A stretch of DNA of 64,000 nucleotides, taken from Porphyromonas gulae DSM 15663 (GTDB taxonomy: Bacteria; Bacteroidota; Bacteroidia; Bacteroidales; Porphyromonadaceae). Below the pieces are notes generated by a model. That model did no database searches and was not told where the DNA came from. It worked only from the letters and a program-made list of their open reading frames with translations. The stretch spans positions 40,283-104,282 of the forward strand of contig NZ_KB899150.1 in NCBI RefSeq assembly GCF_000378065.1, in the 5' to 3' direction. Both the position numbers and the translations under genes were made by a program. This document shows, in pieces, positions 56,209-64,000 of this stretch. Numbering within the stretch: the first letter of the stretch is position 1; each line of letters starts with the position of its first letter.

Positions 56209-57756
56209 ATGACTACTTCCCTCTTCAACAACGATGATCTGAACCAACTGGAATCTAAAGGTATCACACCGGAAGAAGCAATGCGTCAGGTGGAAGCCCT
56301 CAGATATGGATTCCCGTATCCTAATATCATTGCACCTGCTTCATTAGAGAATGGAATCATGCGTTTGGATGAGGATGACAAATCCGCCTATCTACTGGAA
56401 TGGGACAGATATTTGAATAGTCCGAACTGCAACGTTGTCAAGTTTGTACCGGCATCCGGTGCCGCTTCGCGCATGTTCAAGGATTTGTACAACTTCCTCG
56501 ATGCCGATTACAATGAGCCGACTACGGATGCAGAGAAAGCATTCTTTGCACACCTTACTCGATTTGCGTTCTATGACTCCCTTAACGAGACATGCCTGCG
56601 CAATGCTTGGCGCACTGTACCCAAGCTCATAGCTTCCAAAGAATACAAGACTGTGGTGGAGAATCTGCTCTATCCCAAAGGGCTTAACTATGGCAATCTC
56701 CCGAAAGGTTTGCTCCTCTTTCACCGCTATGGAAAAGAAGCCAGAACTCCCACCGAAGAGCATTTGGCCGAAGGAGCACTCTATGAGCGCAGCGGCACAA
56801 GACAGGTCAAGGTACATTTTACCGTTTCGCCCGAGCACATCGAAGAATTCAAAAACAACATAGATAAACGCCAGCGTTTTTTGGAGGACGAATACTGTAT
56901 CCGCTACGAAGTTTCGTTCAGTGTACAAGATTCATCTACCGATACATTGGCACTAACTCCGGAGGGCGAGCTATTCCGCCTCGAAAACGGAGAGCTTCTT
57001 TTCCGCCCGGGTGGCCACGGAGCACTCATTCGTAATCTTCAGGAGACAAATGCTGACATCGTTTTCATCAAGAATATCGACAATGTAGTCCCCGACTTTC
57101 TCAAGTGCGACACCATTATATATAAGAAGCTCATCGCCGGCGTGCTGGTAAAGGCCAGAGAGCATATATTCAACTATCTCCAACTACTGGAAAAGCCCAA
57201 GGTCGTTCATGCCCAACTGATGGAGATCGTCGATTTCCTTCGGGACAATTTCTGCATCGAGATCTCGAATATAGACCTGATGGAGGACAAAGACCTCTTG
57301 GAACTGCTTCGTCGCAAATTAGACCGTCCGATACGTGTCTGCGGTATGGTGCGCAATCAGGGTGAACCCGGTGGGGGGCCTTTTATCATTCGCGAAGCGG
57401 ACGGCAGTTCTTCCTTGCAGATACTGGAAAGTACTCAGATCGACATGTCCGATCCCCAAAAGAGAGCCATGTTCGAACAAGGCTCCTACTTCAATCCTGT
57501 GGATTTGGTTTGCTCTTTGCGCGACTACAAAGGGGAACCGTTCAACCTCGAATCGTTCGTCAATCCCAAAACGGCCTTCATATCCGAAAAGAGCAAAGAC
57601 GGGCGTAAGCTGCTCGCCCTTGAACGACCGGGGCTGTGGAACGGGGCCATGGACGACTGGAATACGATATTCATAGAAGTACCTATCAGTACATTTGCTC
57701 CGGTCAAGACGGTCAATGACCTCTTGCGGCCTGAGCACCAACCCTGTCAGAACTAA
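56209..57756 (+). CDS. DUF4301 family protein
   Basis: 515 aa from the ATG at 56209; the frame is open upstream but the conserved part starts here. It is almost entirely one DUF4301 domain. Recognisable runs are VVKFVPASGAASRMFKDLYN (near 85-104), GLNYGNLPKGLLLFHRYGKE, PGGHGALIRNLQETNADIVF, VCGMVRNQGEPGGGPFIIRE and LERPGLWNGAMDDWNTIFIE. The GGHGALIRNL and GxPGGGPF patterns resemble sugar-phosphate nucleotidyltransferase-like folds. The activity is unproven. It is followed 48 bp later by the large aminopeptidase P gene. Confidence 0.85.
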   Translation: MTTSLFNNDDLNQLESKGITPEEAMRQVEALRYGFPYPNIIAPASLENGIMRLDEDDKSAYLLEWDRYLNSPNCNVVKFVPASGAASRMFKDLYNFLDADYNEPTTDAEKAFFAHLTRFAFYDSLNETCLRNAWRTVPKLIASKEYKTVVENLLYPKGLNYGNLPKGLLLFHRYGKEARTPTEEHLAEGALYERSGTRQVKVHFTVSPEHIEEFKNNIDKRQRFLEDEYCIRYEVSFSVQDSSTDTLALTPEGELFRLENGELLFRPGGHGALIRNLQETNADIVFIKNIDNVVPDFLKCDTIIYKKLIAGVLVKAREHIFNYLQLLEKPKVVHAQLMEIVDFLRDNFCIEISNIDLMEDKDLLELLRRKLDRPIRVCGMVRNQGEPGGGPFIIREADGSSSLQILESTQIDMSDPQKRAMFEQGSYFNPVDLVCSLRDYKGEPFNLESFVNPKTAFISEKSKDGRKLLALERPGLWNGAMDDWNTIFIEVPISTFAPVKTVNDLLRPEHQPCQN

Positions 57757-57804
57757 AATAATCAACCCATAATAAACAATTCCCCAAAAACCTTTTAAAC
57801 AACA

Positions 57805-59592
57805 ATGACAAACGATATTTTGCAGCGTCTCGCGTCTTTGCGCAAAGTCATGAGTCATGAGCATATCGATGCTTATATCATCCCGAGTTCGGATGCCCAC
57901 CTAAGTGAATATACACCCGAACACTGGAAAGGTCGCCGTTGGATTTCCGGTTTCACCGGATCGGCCGGTACTGTAGTGGTCACAGCAGATAAGGCCGGCC
58001 TATGGACGGACGGACGCTACTTCCTCCAAGCAGGCCAACAGCTCGAAGGTACCTCTATCGACCTCTACAAGGAAGGTATCCCCGGAACTCCCTCCATCGA
58101 ACAGTTTCTTGCCGCCGAGCTGAAAGCCGGCCAAACAGTGGGTATAGATGGACGTTGCTTTCCGGCAGGTGCTGCCTTTGCAACCGAATCAGCTTTGGAT
58201 ATATACGGCATCAAATTAAGGACCGATAAGGATCTTTTCGATGAAGCATGGCAAGATCGTCCCGAAATCCCTCGAGGAGAGCTTTTCGTGCAGCCCGTGA
58301 AGTATACAGGAGAAAGCGTGAAAGACAAGATCGCACGTGTCAATAAAGAACTGGCTGCACAAGGTGCCAATGCCACGATTATCACCATGTTGGACGAATT
58401 GGCTTGGATATTCAATCTTCGTGGTAGAGATGTGGAGTGTAACCCCGTAGGAGTTGCTTTCGGTTATGTATCGGCTCGAGAATCTGTCCTCTTTGCTTTC
58501 CCGGAGAAGATTACGAAGGAAGTTCGCTCAGCCATGGAAGAAGGCGGAGTCAAAATTATGCCCTACGAAGCCATATATGAATATATCCCTGCACTGCCTG
58601 CCGGAGAAAGGCTGCTTATCGACAAGAAACGCATTACTCGCGCACTTTACGACCTTATTCCTGCTGCTTGTCGCAAAATAGACGGCGTCAGCACAATTAC
58701 TGCTTTGAAAGCCATCAAGAACGAGCAAGAGCTATCCGGTGTTCGTGCCGCTATGGTACGTGATGGTGTTGCCCTTACCCGATTCTTTATGTGGTTGGAG
58801 CAGGAGTGGGAAGCCGGTCGCAACCATGACGAAGTGGTATTGGGCGAAAAGCTCACAGCATTCCGTGCTGCTCAGCCCCTCTATTTCGGAGATAGTTTCG
58901 ATACGATATGCGGCTATCAGGATCATGGTGCTATCATTCATTACCGCGCCACACCCGAATCTGCCCACGTGGTCAAACGAGAAGGAGTACTCCTCCTCGA
59001 TAGCGGAGCACAGTATCAAGACGGCACTACAGACATCACACGTACAGTCGCTCTGAGCACACCATCGTCCGAGCTCAAACGGGATTATACCCTTGTAATG
59101 AAAGGGCATATCGCTATTGCCACGGCACAGTATCTGGAGGGTACGCGCGGTAGTCAGATCGATGTACTGGCACGCAAAGCCCTTTGGGACAATGGAATGA
59201 ACTATGCTCATGGCACGGGACATGGTGTGGGTTGTTTCCTCAACGTCCATGAAGGGCCGCAGAACATTCGCATGGATGAGAATCCTACCGAAATGAAAAT
59301 CGGAATGATTACGAGCAATGAACCGGGGCTTTATCGTTCAGGTAAATACGGTATCCGAATCGAAAACCTCGTAGTGACCAAGTTGAACGTAGAGACAGAA
59401 TTCGGCCGATTCTTCGGATTCGAAACGCTGACAGCTTTCTATTTCGACAACGAACTCATCGAAAAGAGCTTGCTCACGGCAGATGAATTGAAGTGGTACA
59501 ATGACTACCAGCAGTGGGTGTACAAGACGCTTGCTCCCGAACTGACTGCCGAGGAAAGTGCTTGGCTCAAAGAGAAAACGCAGACTATCTAA
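57805..59592 (+). CDS. Aminopeptidase P family protein, long three-domain form
   Basis: 595 aa, the architecture of eukaryotic-type Xaa-Pro aminopeptidase 1. Two creatinase-like N-terminal domains (about 5-135 and 150-300: VMSHEHIDAYIIPSSDAHLS, EYTPEHWKGRRWISGFTGSA) precede the catalytic M24 domain (about 310-530). Metal ligands are in LLLDSGAQYQDGTTDITRTV, HGTGHGVGCFLNVHEGPQNI, TSNEPGLYRSGKYGIRIEN. A C-terminal domain of about 60 residues follows. It removes N-terminal residues from peptides with proline at position two. No signal peptide, so cytosolic. Confidence 0.93.
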   Translation: MTNDILQRLASLRKVMSHEHIDAYIIPSSDAHLSEYTPEHWKGRRWISGFTGSAGTVVVTADKAGLWTDGRYFLQAGQQLEGTSIDLYKEGIPGTPSIEQFLAAELKAGQTVGIDGRCFPAGAAFATESALDIYGIKLRTDKDLFDEAWQDRPEIPRGELFVQPVKYTGESVKDKIARVNKELAAQGANATIITMLDELAWIFNLRGRDVECNPVGVAFGYVSARESVLFAFPEKITKEVRSAMEEGGVKIMPYEAIYEYIPALPAGERLLIDKKRITRALYDLIPAACRKIDGVSTITALKAIKNEQELSGVRAAMVRDGVALTRFFMWLEQEWEAGRNHDEVVLGEKLTAFRAAQPLYFGDSFDTICGYQDHGAIIHYRATPESAHVVKREGVLLLDSGAQYQDGTTDITRTVALSTPSSELKRDYTLVMKGHIAIATAQYLEGTRGSQIDVLARKALWDNGMNYAHGTGHGVGCFLNVHEGPQNIRMDENPTEMKIGMITSNEPGLYRSGKYGIRIENLVVTKLNVETEFGRFFGFETLTAFYFDNELIEKSLLTADELKWYNDYQQWVYKTLAPELTAEESAWLKEKTQTI

Positions 59593-59601
59593 CCACAAAA
59601 A

Positions 59602-60141
59602 ATGGCATTAATACAGAGTGTTAGGGGCTTTACCCCTATAATCGGCGAGGATACATTCCTCGCCGAAAATGCCACTATTGTAGGCGATGTGGTCATGGGC
59701 AAAGGCTGTAGTGTATGGTTCAATGCCGTATTGCGAGGCGATGTCAATTCCATTCGGATCGGTGACAATGTCAATATCCAGGATGGCTCCGTCCTGCATA
59801 CGCTCTATCAAAAATCTACTATCGAAATCGGTAACAACGTATCTGTCGGGCACAATGTAGTCATCCACGGAGCCAAGATATGCGACTATGCCCTTATCGG
59901 CATGGGTGCCGTAGTGCTGGATCATGTAGTCGTAGGAGAAGGAGCCATCATTGCTGCCGGTTCGGTAGTGCTTACGGGAACGCAGATTGAGCCGAACAGC
60001 ATTTATGCCGGTGCTCCTGCACGTTTTGTCAAGAAAGTCGACCCCGAGCAGAGCCGTGAAATGAATTTCCGCATTGCTCACAACTACCGCATGTATGCCT
60101 CATGGTTCAAAGACGAATCACCTGAAAAAGATACTCCTTAG
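59602..60141 (+). CDS. Gamma-carbonic anhydrase-like hexapeptide protein
   Basis: 179 aa. A left-handed beta helix built from hexapeptide repeats (about 15-140). The gamma-class metal histidines are recognisable in VLHTLYQKS, VSVGHNVVIHGAKI (two His, i to i+5 spacing); GMGAVVLDHVVV and AAGSVVLTGTQI are further turns, and a C-terminal helix (REMNFRIAHNYRMYASWF) follows. YrdA/CaiE-like proteins of this group bind metal and some hydrate CO2; activity here is unproven. It begins 9 bp after the aminopeptidase gene and ends 16 bp before a TPR gene. Confidence 0.9.
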   Translation: MALIQSVRGFTPIIGEDTFLAENATIVGDVVMGKGCSVWFNAVLRGDVNSIRIGDNVNIQDGSVLHTLYQKSTIEIGNNVSVGHNVVIHGAKICDYALIGMGAVVLDHVVVGEGAIIAAGSVVLTGTQIEPNSIYAGAPARFVKKVDPEQSREMNFRIAHNYRMYASWFKDESPEKDTP

Positions 60142-60157
60142 TTTTTGATTGTCTATA

Positions 60158-61168
60158 ATGAAATTTTTGAAAAGCCTCTTTGGCACTGACTCTAAAAAGG
60201 AAAAAGCAACTGTATCTTCCGATACGGATGTGAATGAACCGACTGTGGTAAATATCGAAAATAGCCACCACGCCGAGGAGCCGGAGCATGCCGTACGCCA
60301 AGCCGACACGCTCAAGTTCGATGCCATCAGAGCCATGAATATGGGAGAACTGGTCTTTGCTACGGAAGCCTTGCGCAAGGCTTTGGAGCTACGCCCCGAG
60401 TTTGAGACCCGTTATTACTTGACGGAAGTATTAGTTCGGCGCCATCTGCTGAACGAAGCATTGGCTCAGATGGACTCACTCCTTGAGGAGGTACCCTCAC
60501 ATACGGCGACCTTGCTGAACCGTGCGAAGCTGAGACTCGAACAAAACAATCCATCGGGTGCTCTCGAAGACTGTCGCGCCGGCATTGAATCCACATCCGA
60601 GGTCGAAGAGCAGGCCCTCTTCCTCTACTATGGAGCCTCTGCCATGAGAGACATGCAGAACCCTCAAGATGCCCTTTGCCTGCTCAAACAAGCTATCGAA
60701 AAAAACGAATCCTTTCTTCAGGCCAGATTGCTTCGGGCACGTATGCTCATAGATTTGGAGCGTTACGACGAAGCTTCACAAGATCTGGATCTGGTAGCAG
60801 CATCCGATGCCGAAGAAGAACAAGTGCCCATGCTTCGTGCCCGTATTTTTATGCTCGAAGGGAAGCCACAAAATGCCATGCAGGCATATGAGGAACTGCT
60901 GAGCCTGGATCCTTTCAACGAAGAGGGTCACCGTGGTATTGCATCGCTCATGATCGAAGAAGGCCGATCAGCCGAAGCCGAAAGGTTCTTGCGCGAAGCC
61001 ATCGAGGAAATGCCGGAGCAGCGCAGCCTGACCTTGATGCTCGTTGAGATACTGGAGAATCAGGGACAGACAAAAGAAGCGGACGAATGGCGTGCCAAGC
61101 TGCCGGAAGTCGAGGCAGAAAGCGAAGCGGTTAATTTCAATGACCTGTACAAGGGCAACCTCTATTAG
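60158..61168 (+). CDS. Cytosolic tetratricopeptide-repeat protein
   Basis: 336 aa from the ATG at 60158. A short linker (about 1-50, hydrophilic, rich in T, E, S, D) precedes six or more TPR units: FATEALRKALELRPEFETRY, ALAQMDSLLEEVPSHTATLL, GALEDCRAGIESTSEVEEQA, ALCLLKQAIEKNESFLQARL, YEELLSLDPFNEEGHRGIAS. No signal peptide or enzyme motif. It is probably a scaffold. It forms a tight run with the hexapeptide protein upstream and RNase H downstream (27 bp). Confidence 0.82.
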   Translation: MKFLKSLFGTDSKKEKATVSSDTDVNEPTVVNIENSHHAEEPEHAVRQADTLKFDAIRAMNMGELVFATEALRKALELRPEFETRYYLTEVLVRRHLLNEALAQMDSLLEEVPSHTATLLNRAKLRLEQNNPSGALEDCRAGIESTSEVEEQALFLYYGASAMRDMQNPQDALCLLKQAIEKNESFLQARLLRARMLIDLERYDEASQDLDLVAASDAEEEQVPMLRARIFMLEGKPQNAMQAYEELLSLDPFNEEGHRGIASLMIEEGRSAEAERFLREAIEEMPEQRSLTLMLVEILENQGQTKEADEWRAKLPEVEAESEAVNFNDLYKGNLY

Positions 61169-61195
61169 TAGCCGGCGGATAAACACCCAACCTTG

Positions 61196-61846
61196 ATGGC
61201 AAAGAAGTGGTATGTGGTATGGGCAGGGCATACACCCGGGGTCTATGATAACTGGGATGAATGCCGAGCACAAACGGAAGGATTCAACAAAGCTCGCTAC
61301 AAGAGCTTCACTACCGAAAGTGATGCTTTAAGGGCCTATGAAGACGGGGCAGAAGAGTTCTACCGCAAAGCCTATGGATCCACCGGGACGCACGGTGCCG
61401 ATAAGTATCCCGATACAGATACTGTAGCACAATCGGGGCCTATCTGGGAGAGCCTTTCCGTGGATGCAGCCTGTAGTGGCAATCCCGGCCCGATGGAGTA
61501 TCGAGGGGTACTGACAGCATCCAAAGCCGAAGTCTTTCGCGTAGGCCCACTGGAAGGAGGCACGAACAATATCGGAGAGTTTCTGGCCATTGTTCATGCC
61601 TTGGCTCTTTTGGAGAAAATGAAGAGACCTCACTACCCTATCTATTCGGATAGCATGACGGCTATCGGCTGGGTTCGAAAGAAAAAATGCAAAACCCTTC
61701 TTGCTCGCACAGATAAGAACGCAGCGATCTTCGACCTCATAGAGCGTGCAGAGCATTGGCTCTCTACCCACCGGATTACCAACCCTATATATAAATGGAA
61801 TACTGTCGACTGGATGGAGATACCGGCCGACTTCGGACGGAAATAA
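61196..61846 (+). CDS. rnhA: Ribonuclease HI with N-terminal viroplasmin domain
   Basis: 216 aa. Residues 1-50 form the small RNA/DNA hybrid-binding domain shared with caulimovirus viroplasmin (KWYVVWAGHTPGVYDNWDEC, then NKARYKSFTTESDALRAYED). The catalytic RNase HI domain (about 85-216) has the DEDD residues in LSVDAACSGNPGP, NIGEFLAIVHAL, PIYSDSMTAIGWV and [12 protein letters not shown]. It removes RNA from RNA:DNA hybrids. The order hybrid-binding domain then RNase H is like eukaryotic RNase H1. The next gene starts inside its last 52 bp. Confidence 0.93.
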   Translation: MAKKWYVVWAGHTPGVYDNWDECRAQTEGFNKARYKSFTTESDALRAYEDGAEEFYRKAYGSTGTHGADKYPDTDTVAQSGPIWESLSVDAACSGNPGPMEYRGVLTASKAEVFRVGPLEGGTNNIGEFLAIVHALALLEKMKRPHYPIYSDSMTAIGWVRKKKCKTLLARTDKNAAIFDLIERAEHWLSTHRITNPIYKWNTVDWMEIPADFGRK

Positions 61847-63033
61847 AGCATCCGCGCCTCTTGCTCTTCAACCCCGGCCACGAGATGGTACCGGAGATCA
61901 TTGGGAAGAAGCCCTACGTACCACCATCCGTAGTACGAACTATGATGCGCGATTTGGGTCTCCTGCCGGCTTGGCTGACAAAGAGCCGGCAGGACTTTGT
62001 ATTCTGTCCGGAGGAAACCCTCCCCATCCCCGACACGCATCCACTCAAACCTGAAGCCCGGTTGCTCCAAATCCCCGACACTGCCCACCTCTCGAATGAT
62101 TATACCTTGGATATGTGGGGACAGTCACCTGTCTGGTTGGCCGCTCTTCAGCATCGCTATCCTTGGCTCACCACTATCTCATCCCCACCCTATCCGCAAG
62201 AACTTTATGAGCATAGCCATCGGCGTGAAGCAACACGCTGTCTCGAAGCGATCGGACACAGCGAAATAGCTGCCCGTTGGTTCACATCCGTCGATGATTT
62301 CCTGGAACAAAGGCAGCGATGCTTCCCTCCTGATTCGGCCCTATTGGTCAAATTACCTTCCAGCTCATCCGGACGGGGACTGATTTGGCTGAGTTCCTCC
62401 CCTACCGACAATGAAATCGACCTGCTGGCCAAGGCCCTCCGACGCGCCGGCTCATTCAGCGTGGAGCCGGTATTGGATGTCCGTCAGGACTGGGCAGCCG
62501 AGTTTTATTCGGATGGAAAAGGCGAGCTTTACTTCGTTGGATGGTCTCGTTTCGACACCAACAAGCGAGGAGCCTATCAGGGCAATCGGCTCGCCACGCA
62601 AACCGATTTGACAGCCGAACTGACCGAAGCAGTCGGAACACAAGCACATGAAGAGGCTGCTGCATCTGTGAAAGATTATCTACGGGAACGCTTCGCCTCA
62701 TTGTACACCGGCTATATCGGAGTAGACATGGCCGTATATGCCGAGAGAGACAGCCTGTTTCTGCACCCCTGTATCGAGATCAACGTACGCTACACGATGG
62801 GCGTTGCTGCTATCCTGCTCTATGACCTGAGGGTAGAAAGCGGACGAAAAGGCCTATTCGAGGTTAAGAGTTTTCGATCAGAGGGCGAAGCGCACAAATG
62901 GAATTTGATGATGCAACGCAGTCATCCTCCCCTTATCATGGACGGCAGGCTCCGTGCAGGCTATCTCCCCCTTACCATTACCGATCGGTCGAGTCGCTTC
63001 CTGGCCTATCTTCTAATTGCGGAAGACCGCTAA
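61795..63033 (+). CDS. ATP-grasp-like protein of unknown function
   Basis: 412 aa. I do not recognise a named enzyme. The N-terminal part begins (after about 18 residues read in the rnhA-overlapping stretch) with [20 protein letters not shown]. The middle reads [20 protein letters not shown], like the Lys plus Gly-rich loop of ATP-grasp enzymes, and the C-terminal part has [20 protein letters not shown], where E-x-N-x-R-x-T-M-G matches the magnesium-ATP site of that fold. An ATP-dependent ligase is inferred. The ATG at 61795 lies inside rnhA; no later ATG precedes the first conserved block. Confidence 0.7.
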   Translation: MEYCRLDGDTGRLRTEIKHPRLLLFNPGHEMVPEIIGKKPYVPPSVVRTMMRDLGLLPAWLTKSRQDFVFCPEETLPIPDTHPLKPEARLLQIPDTAHLSNDYTLDMWGQSPVWLAALQHRYPWLTTISSPPYPQELYEHSHRREATRCLEAIGHSEIAARWFTSVDDFLEQRQRCFPPDSALLVKLPSSSSGRGLIWLSSSPTDNEIDLLAKALRRAGSFSVEPVLDVRQDWAAEFYSDGKGELYFVGWSRFDTNKRGAYQGNRLATQTDLTAELTEAVGTQAHEEAAASVKDYLRERFASLYTGYIGVDMAVYAERDSLFLHPCIEINVRYTMGVAAILLYDLRVESGRKGLFEVKSFRSEGEAHKWNLMMQRSHPPLIMDGRLRAGYLPLTITDRSSRFLAYLLIAEDR

Positions 63034-63162
63034 CCGCTTTGCAAAGCCGGTGATCCGGATGTGCATGCAACTCATCCGTATTCAAACAGTTACATTATTC
63101 CTTCCTGCTTTAATATCTCTTTTCGAGGGCGATGGCCTTTCTGCCACGCCCACAATTTTTCT

Positions 63163-63170
63163 TACTTTTG
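63163..63170 (+). promoter_or_regulatory. -7 promoter element for efp
   Basis: TACTTTTG, perfect consensus, about 100 bp upstream of the efp ATG. The open frame that runs through this stretch from 63017 is not coding. Confidence 0.6.
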
Positions 63171-63271
63171 CATCCGCAAGAGGGGGACTTAGCTGCGTCT
63201 TGAAGGATCGACAGCATTTCGATAGCTATCCCCTAATCCTTTCGTCATCAATAAAAAACGATTATACCCAA

Positions 63272-63838
63272 ATGGCTACAACTGCAGACTTTCGCAACGG
63301 CATGTGTCTCGAAATAGAGGGACAGTACTACTTCATCGTCGAATTCCTACACGTCAAGCCCGGCAAAGGCCCGGCTTTCGTCCGTACCAAACTCAAAAAC
63401 GTGGCTACAGGACGTATCCTCGATAAGACTTGGAACAGCGGCGTTAAGGTCGAAGAAGTCAGAATAGAACGACGCCCTTATCAGTACCTCTATCAGGATG
63501 AGATGGGATACAACTTCATGCACCCCGAAACCTTCGAGCAGATCACCATACCCGGTGCAAGCATCGACGGCGTTCAGTTCCTCAAAGACGGCGATATGGT
63601 CGAAGCCATGGTACATGCCGCCAGCGAAACGGTACTCACCTGCGAACTGCCTCCGCACGTTAAGCTGCGCGTGACCTACACCGAGCCGGGACTCAAGGGC
63701 GACACCGCCACCAACACGCTGAAGCCCGCTACCGTGGAGACGGGAGCAGAAGTACGCGTACCCCTCTTCATTCAGGAGGGAGAGCTCATCGAAGTGGATA
63801 CCCGCGACGGCTCCTACATCGGTAGAATAAAAGAATAA
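63272..63838 (+). CDS. efp: Elongation factor P
   Basis: 188 aa from the ATG at 63272, the normal EF-P length. Domain I is a KOW-like fold with the tip loop [16 protein letters not shown]. The Lys of GKG sits at the position that is lysylated in E. coli; the surrounding [10 protein letters not shown] is canonical. Domains II and III follow ([15 protein letters not shown]; the signature region [37 protein letters not shown]). It rescues ribosomes stalled at polyproline. No modification enzyme gene is adjacent, although lysine 2,3-aminomutase-type chemistry is present elsewhere in the window (kamA, not epmB-like). Confidence 0.96.
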   Translation: MATTADFRNGMCLEIEGQYYFIVEFLHVKPGKGPAFVRTKLKNVATGRILDKTWNSGVKVEEVRIERRPYQYLYQDEMGYNFMHPETFEQITIPGASIDGVQFLKDGDMVEAMVHAASETVLTCELPPHVKLRVTYTEPGLKGDTATNTLKPATVETGAEVRVPLFIQEGELIEVDTRDGSYIGRIKE

Positions 63839-63869
63839 AGCTGACAAGGGAACCTCTCCCACACGACAA

Positions 63870-63926
63870 AAAGCAAAGCACCCGCTCGGAGTTCGACAGG
63901 AACTTTGGCGGGTGCTTTGCTTTTTT
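63870..63926 (+). terminator. Terminator of efp
   Basis: Perfect 16-bp stem AAAGCAAAGCACCCGC / GCGGGTGCTTTGCTTT (63870-63885 with 63908-63923), with a T-run through 63926. The stem core GCACCCGC resembles the hairpin of the two BrickBuilt-like elements. Confidence 0.9.
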
Positions 63927-63976
63927 ATGCTTCCATGAAAGACGTCTTCGGCTTCTTTCCCCCATCGAATGGCTGA

Positions 63977-64000
63977 CGATCTATATATAAAACGTTTTCG
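63977..64000 (+). repeat. First unit of a third 22-bp minisatellite, cut by the window end
   Basis: CGATCTATATATAAAACGTT, then TTCG at the edge, the same unit as in the arrays at 30318 and 48865, in the orientation of copy A and about 50 bp beyond a hairpin, as in that copy. Confidence 0.7.

Noticed and set aside
63017..63271. N-terminal extension of EF-P by 85 residues
   Set aside because: EF-P normally starts at the [10 protein letters not shown] position, and the extension contains the promoter box.

Overview
The window looks like chromosomal DNA of a Bacteroidales bacterium, very probably Porphyromonas gingivalis or a close relative. The evidence is: promoters of the Bacteroidota type (TAnnTTTG at -7); a full lysine-to-butyrate fermentation cluster fitting an asaccharolytic amino-acid fermenter; a TonB-dependent receptor with a carboxypeptidase-regulatory-like N-terminus; DUF4252, DUF4292, DUF4301 and DUF5020 proteins; and AT-rich 22-bp minisatellites inside about 530-bp elements that resemble the BrickBuilt MITEs described from P. 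gingivalis. The species call is recognition, not a database result.

Layout. 1-9.4 kb (mostly minus): ygiQ (cut by the window edge), ispE, an NCS2 purine permease, a Tsx-like DUF5020 outer membrane protein, a Ca-type P-ATPase, an array of 41-bp palindromic repeats, and a NatA/NatB-like ABC exporter led by a small HsdR_N-domain protein. 9.4-23.3 kb (plus): amn, holA, a metal-related cluster (Cys-rich secreted protein, TonB receptor, HMA protein), gcvH-purE, ispG, dut, then TPR protein - DUF4292 lipoprotein - EnvC-like protein - ribF. 23.3-29 kb (minus): BrkB-family protein, RNase P RNA, Mrp ATPase, trmB, a small acidic protein, proS. 29-30.7 kb: a low-GC stretch with a DUF4180 gene, a BrickBuilt-like element and a transposase relic.

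30.7-45.6 kb holds one 15-gene minus-strand unit with a consensus promoter (45579-45608) and a strong terminator (30674-30718). It encodes lysine 2,3-aminomutase, lysine 5,6-aminomutase and its reactivase, Kdd, Kce, Kal, both CoA-transferase subunits, butyryl-CoA dehydrogenase, EtfAB, crotonase and 3-hydroxybutyryl-CoA dehydrogenase. Together these carry lysine to acetate, butyrate and ammonia.

45.7-52.5 kb: pyrKD, an XRE regulator with palindromic candidate operators, a long AT-rich gap with the second BrickBuilt-like element, an ECF sigma / anti-sigma / DUF4252 operon, and conjugative-transposon debris (traN'-traO') abutting an IS982-type fragment. 52.5-64 kb: alkaline phosphatase, two M24 peptidases, DUF4301 protein, gamma-carbonic anhydrase-like protein, TPR protein, RNase HI, an ATP-grasp-like protein and efp. 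The last bases enter a third minisatellite.

The most interesting unexplained structures are: the two BrickBuilt-like elements, each with a promoter-like box on one side and a terminator hairpin whose stem changes compensatorily between copies; the 210-bp dispersed repeat (11.9 and 55.8 kb), which keeps an open frame in both copies; the 41-bp palindrome array; and the paired inverted repeats upstream of the XRE regulator.
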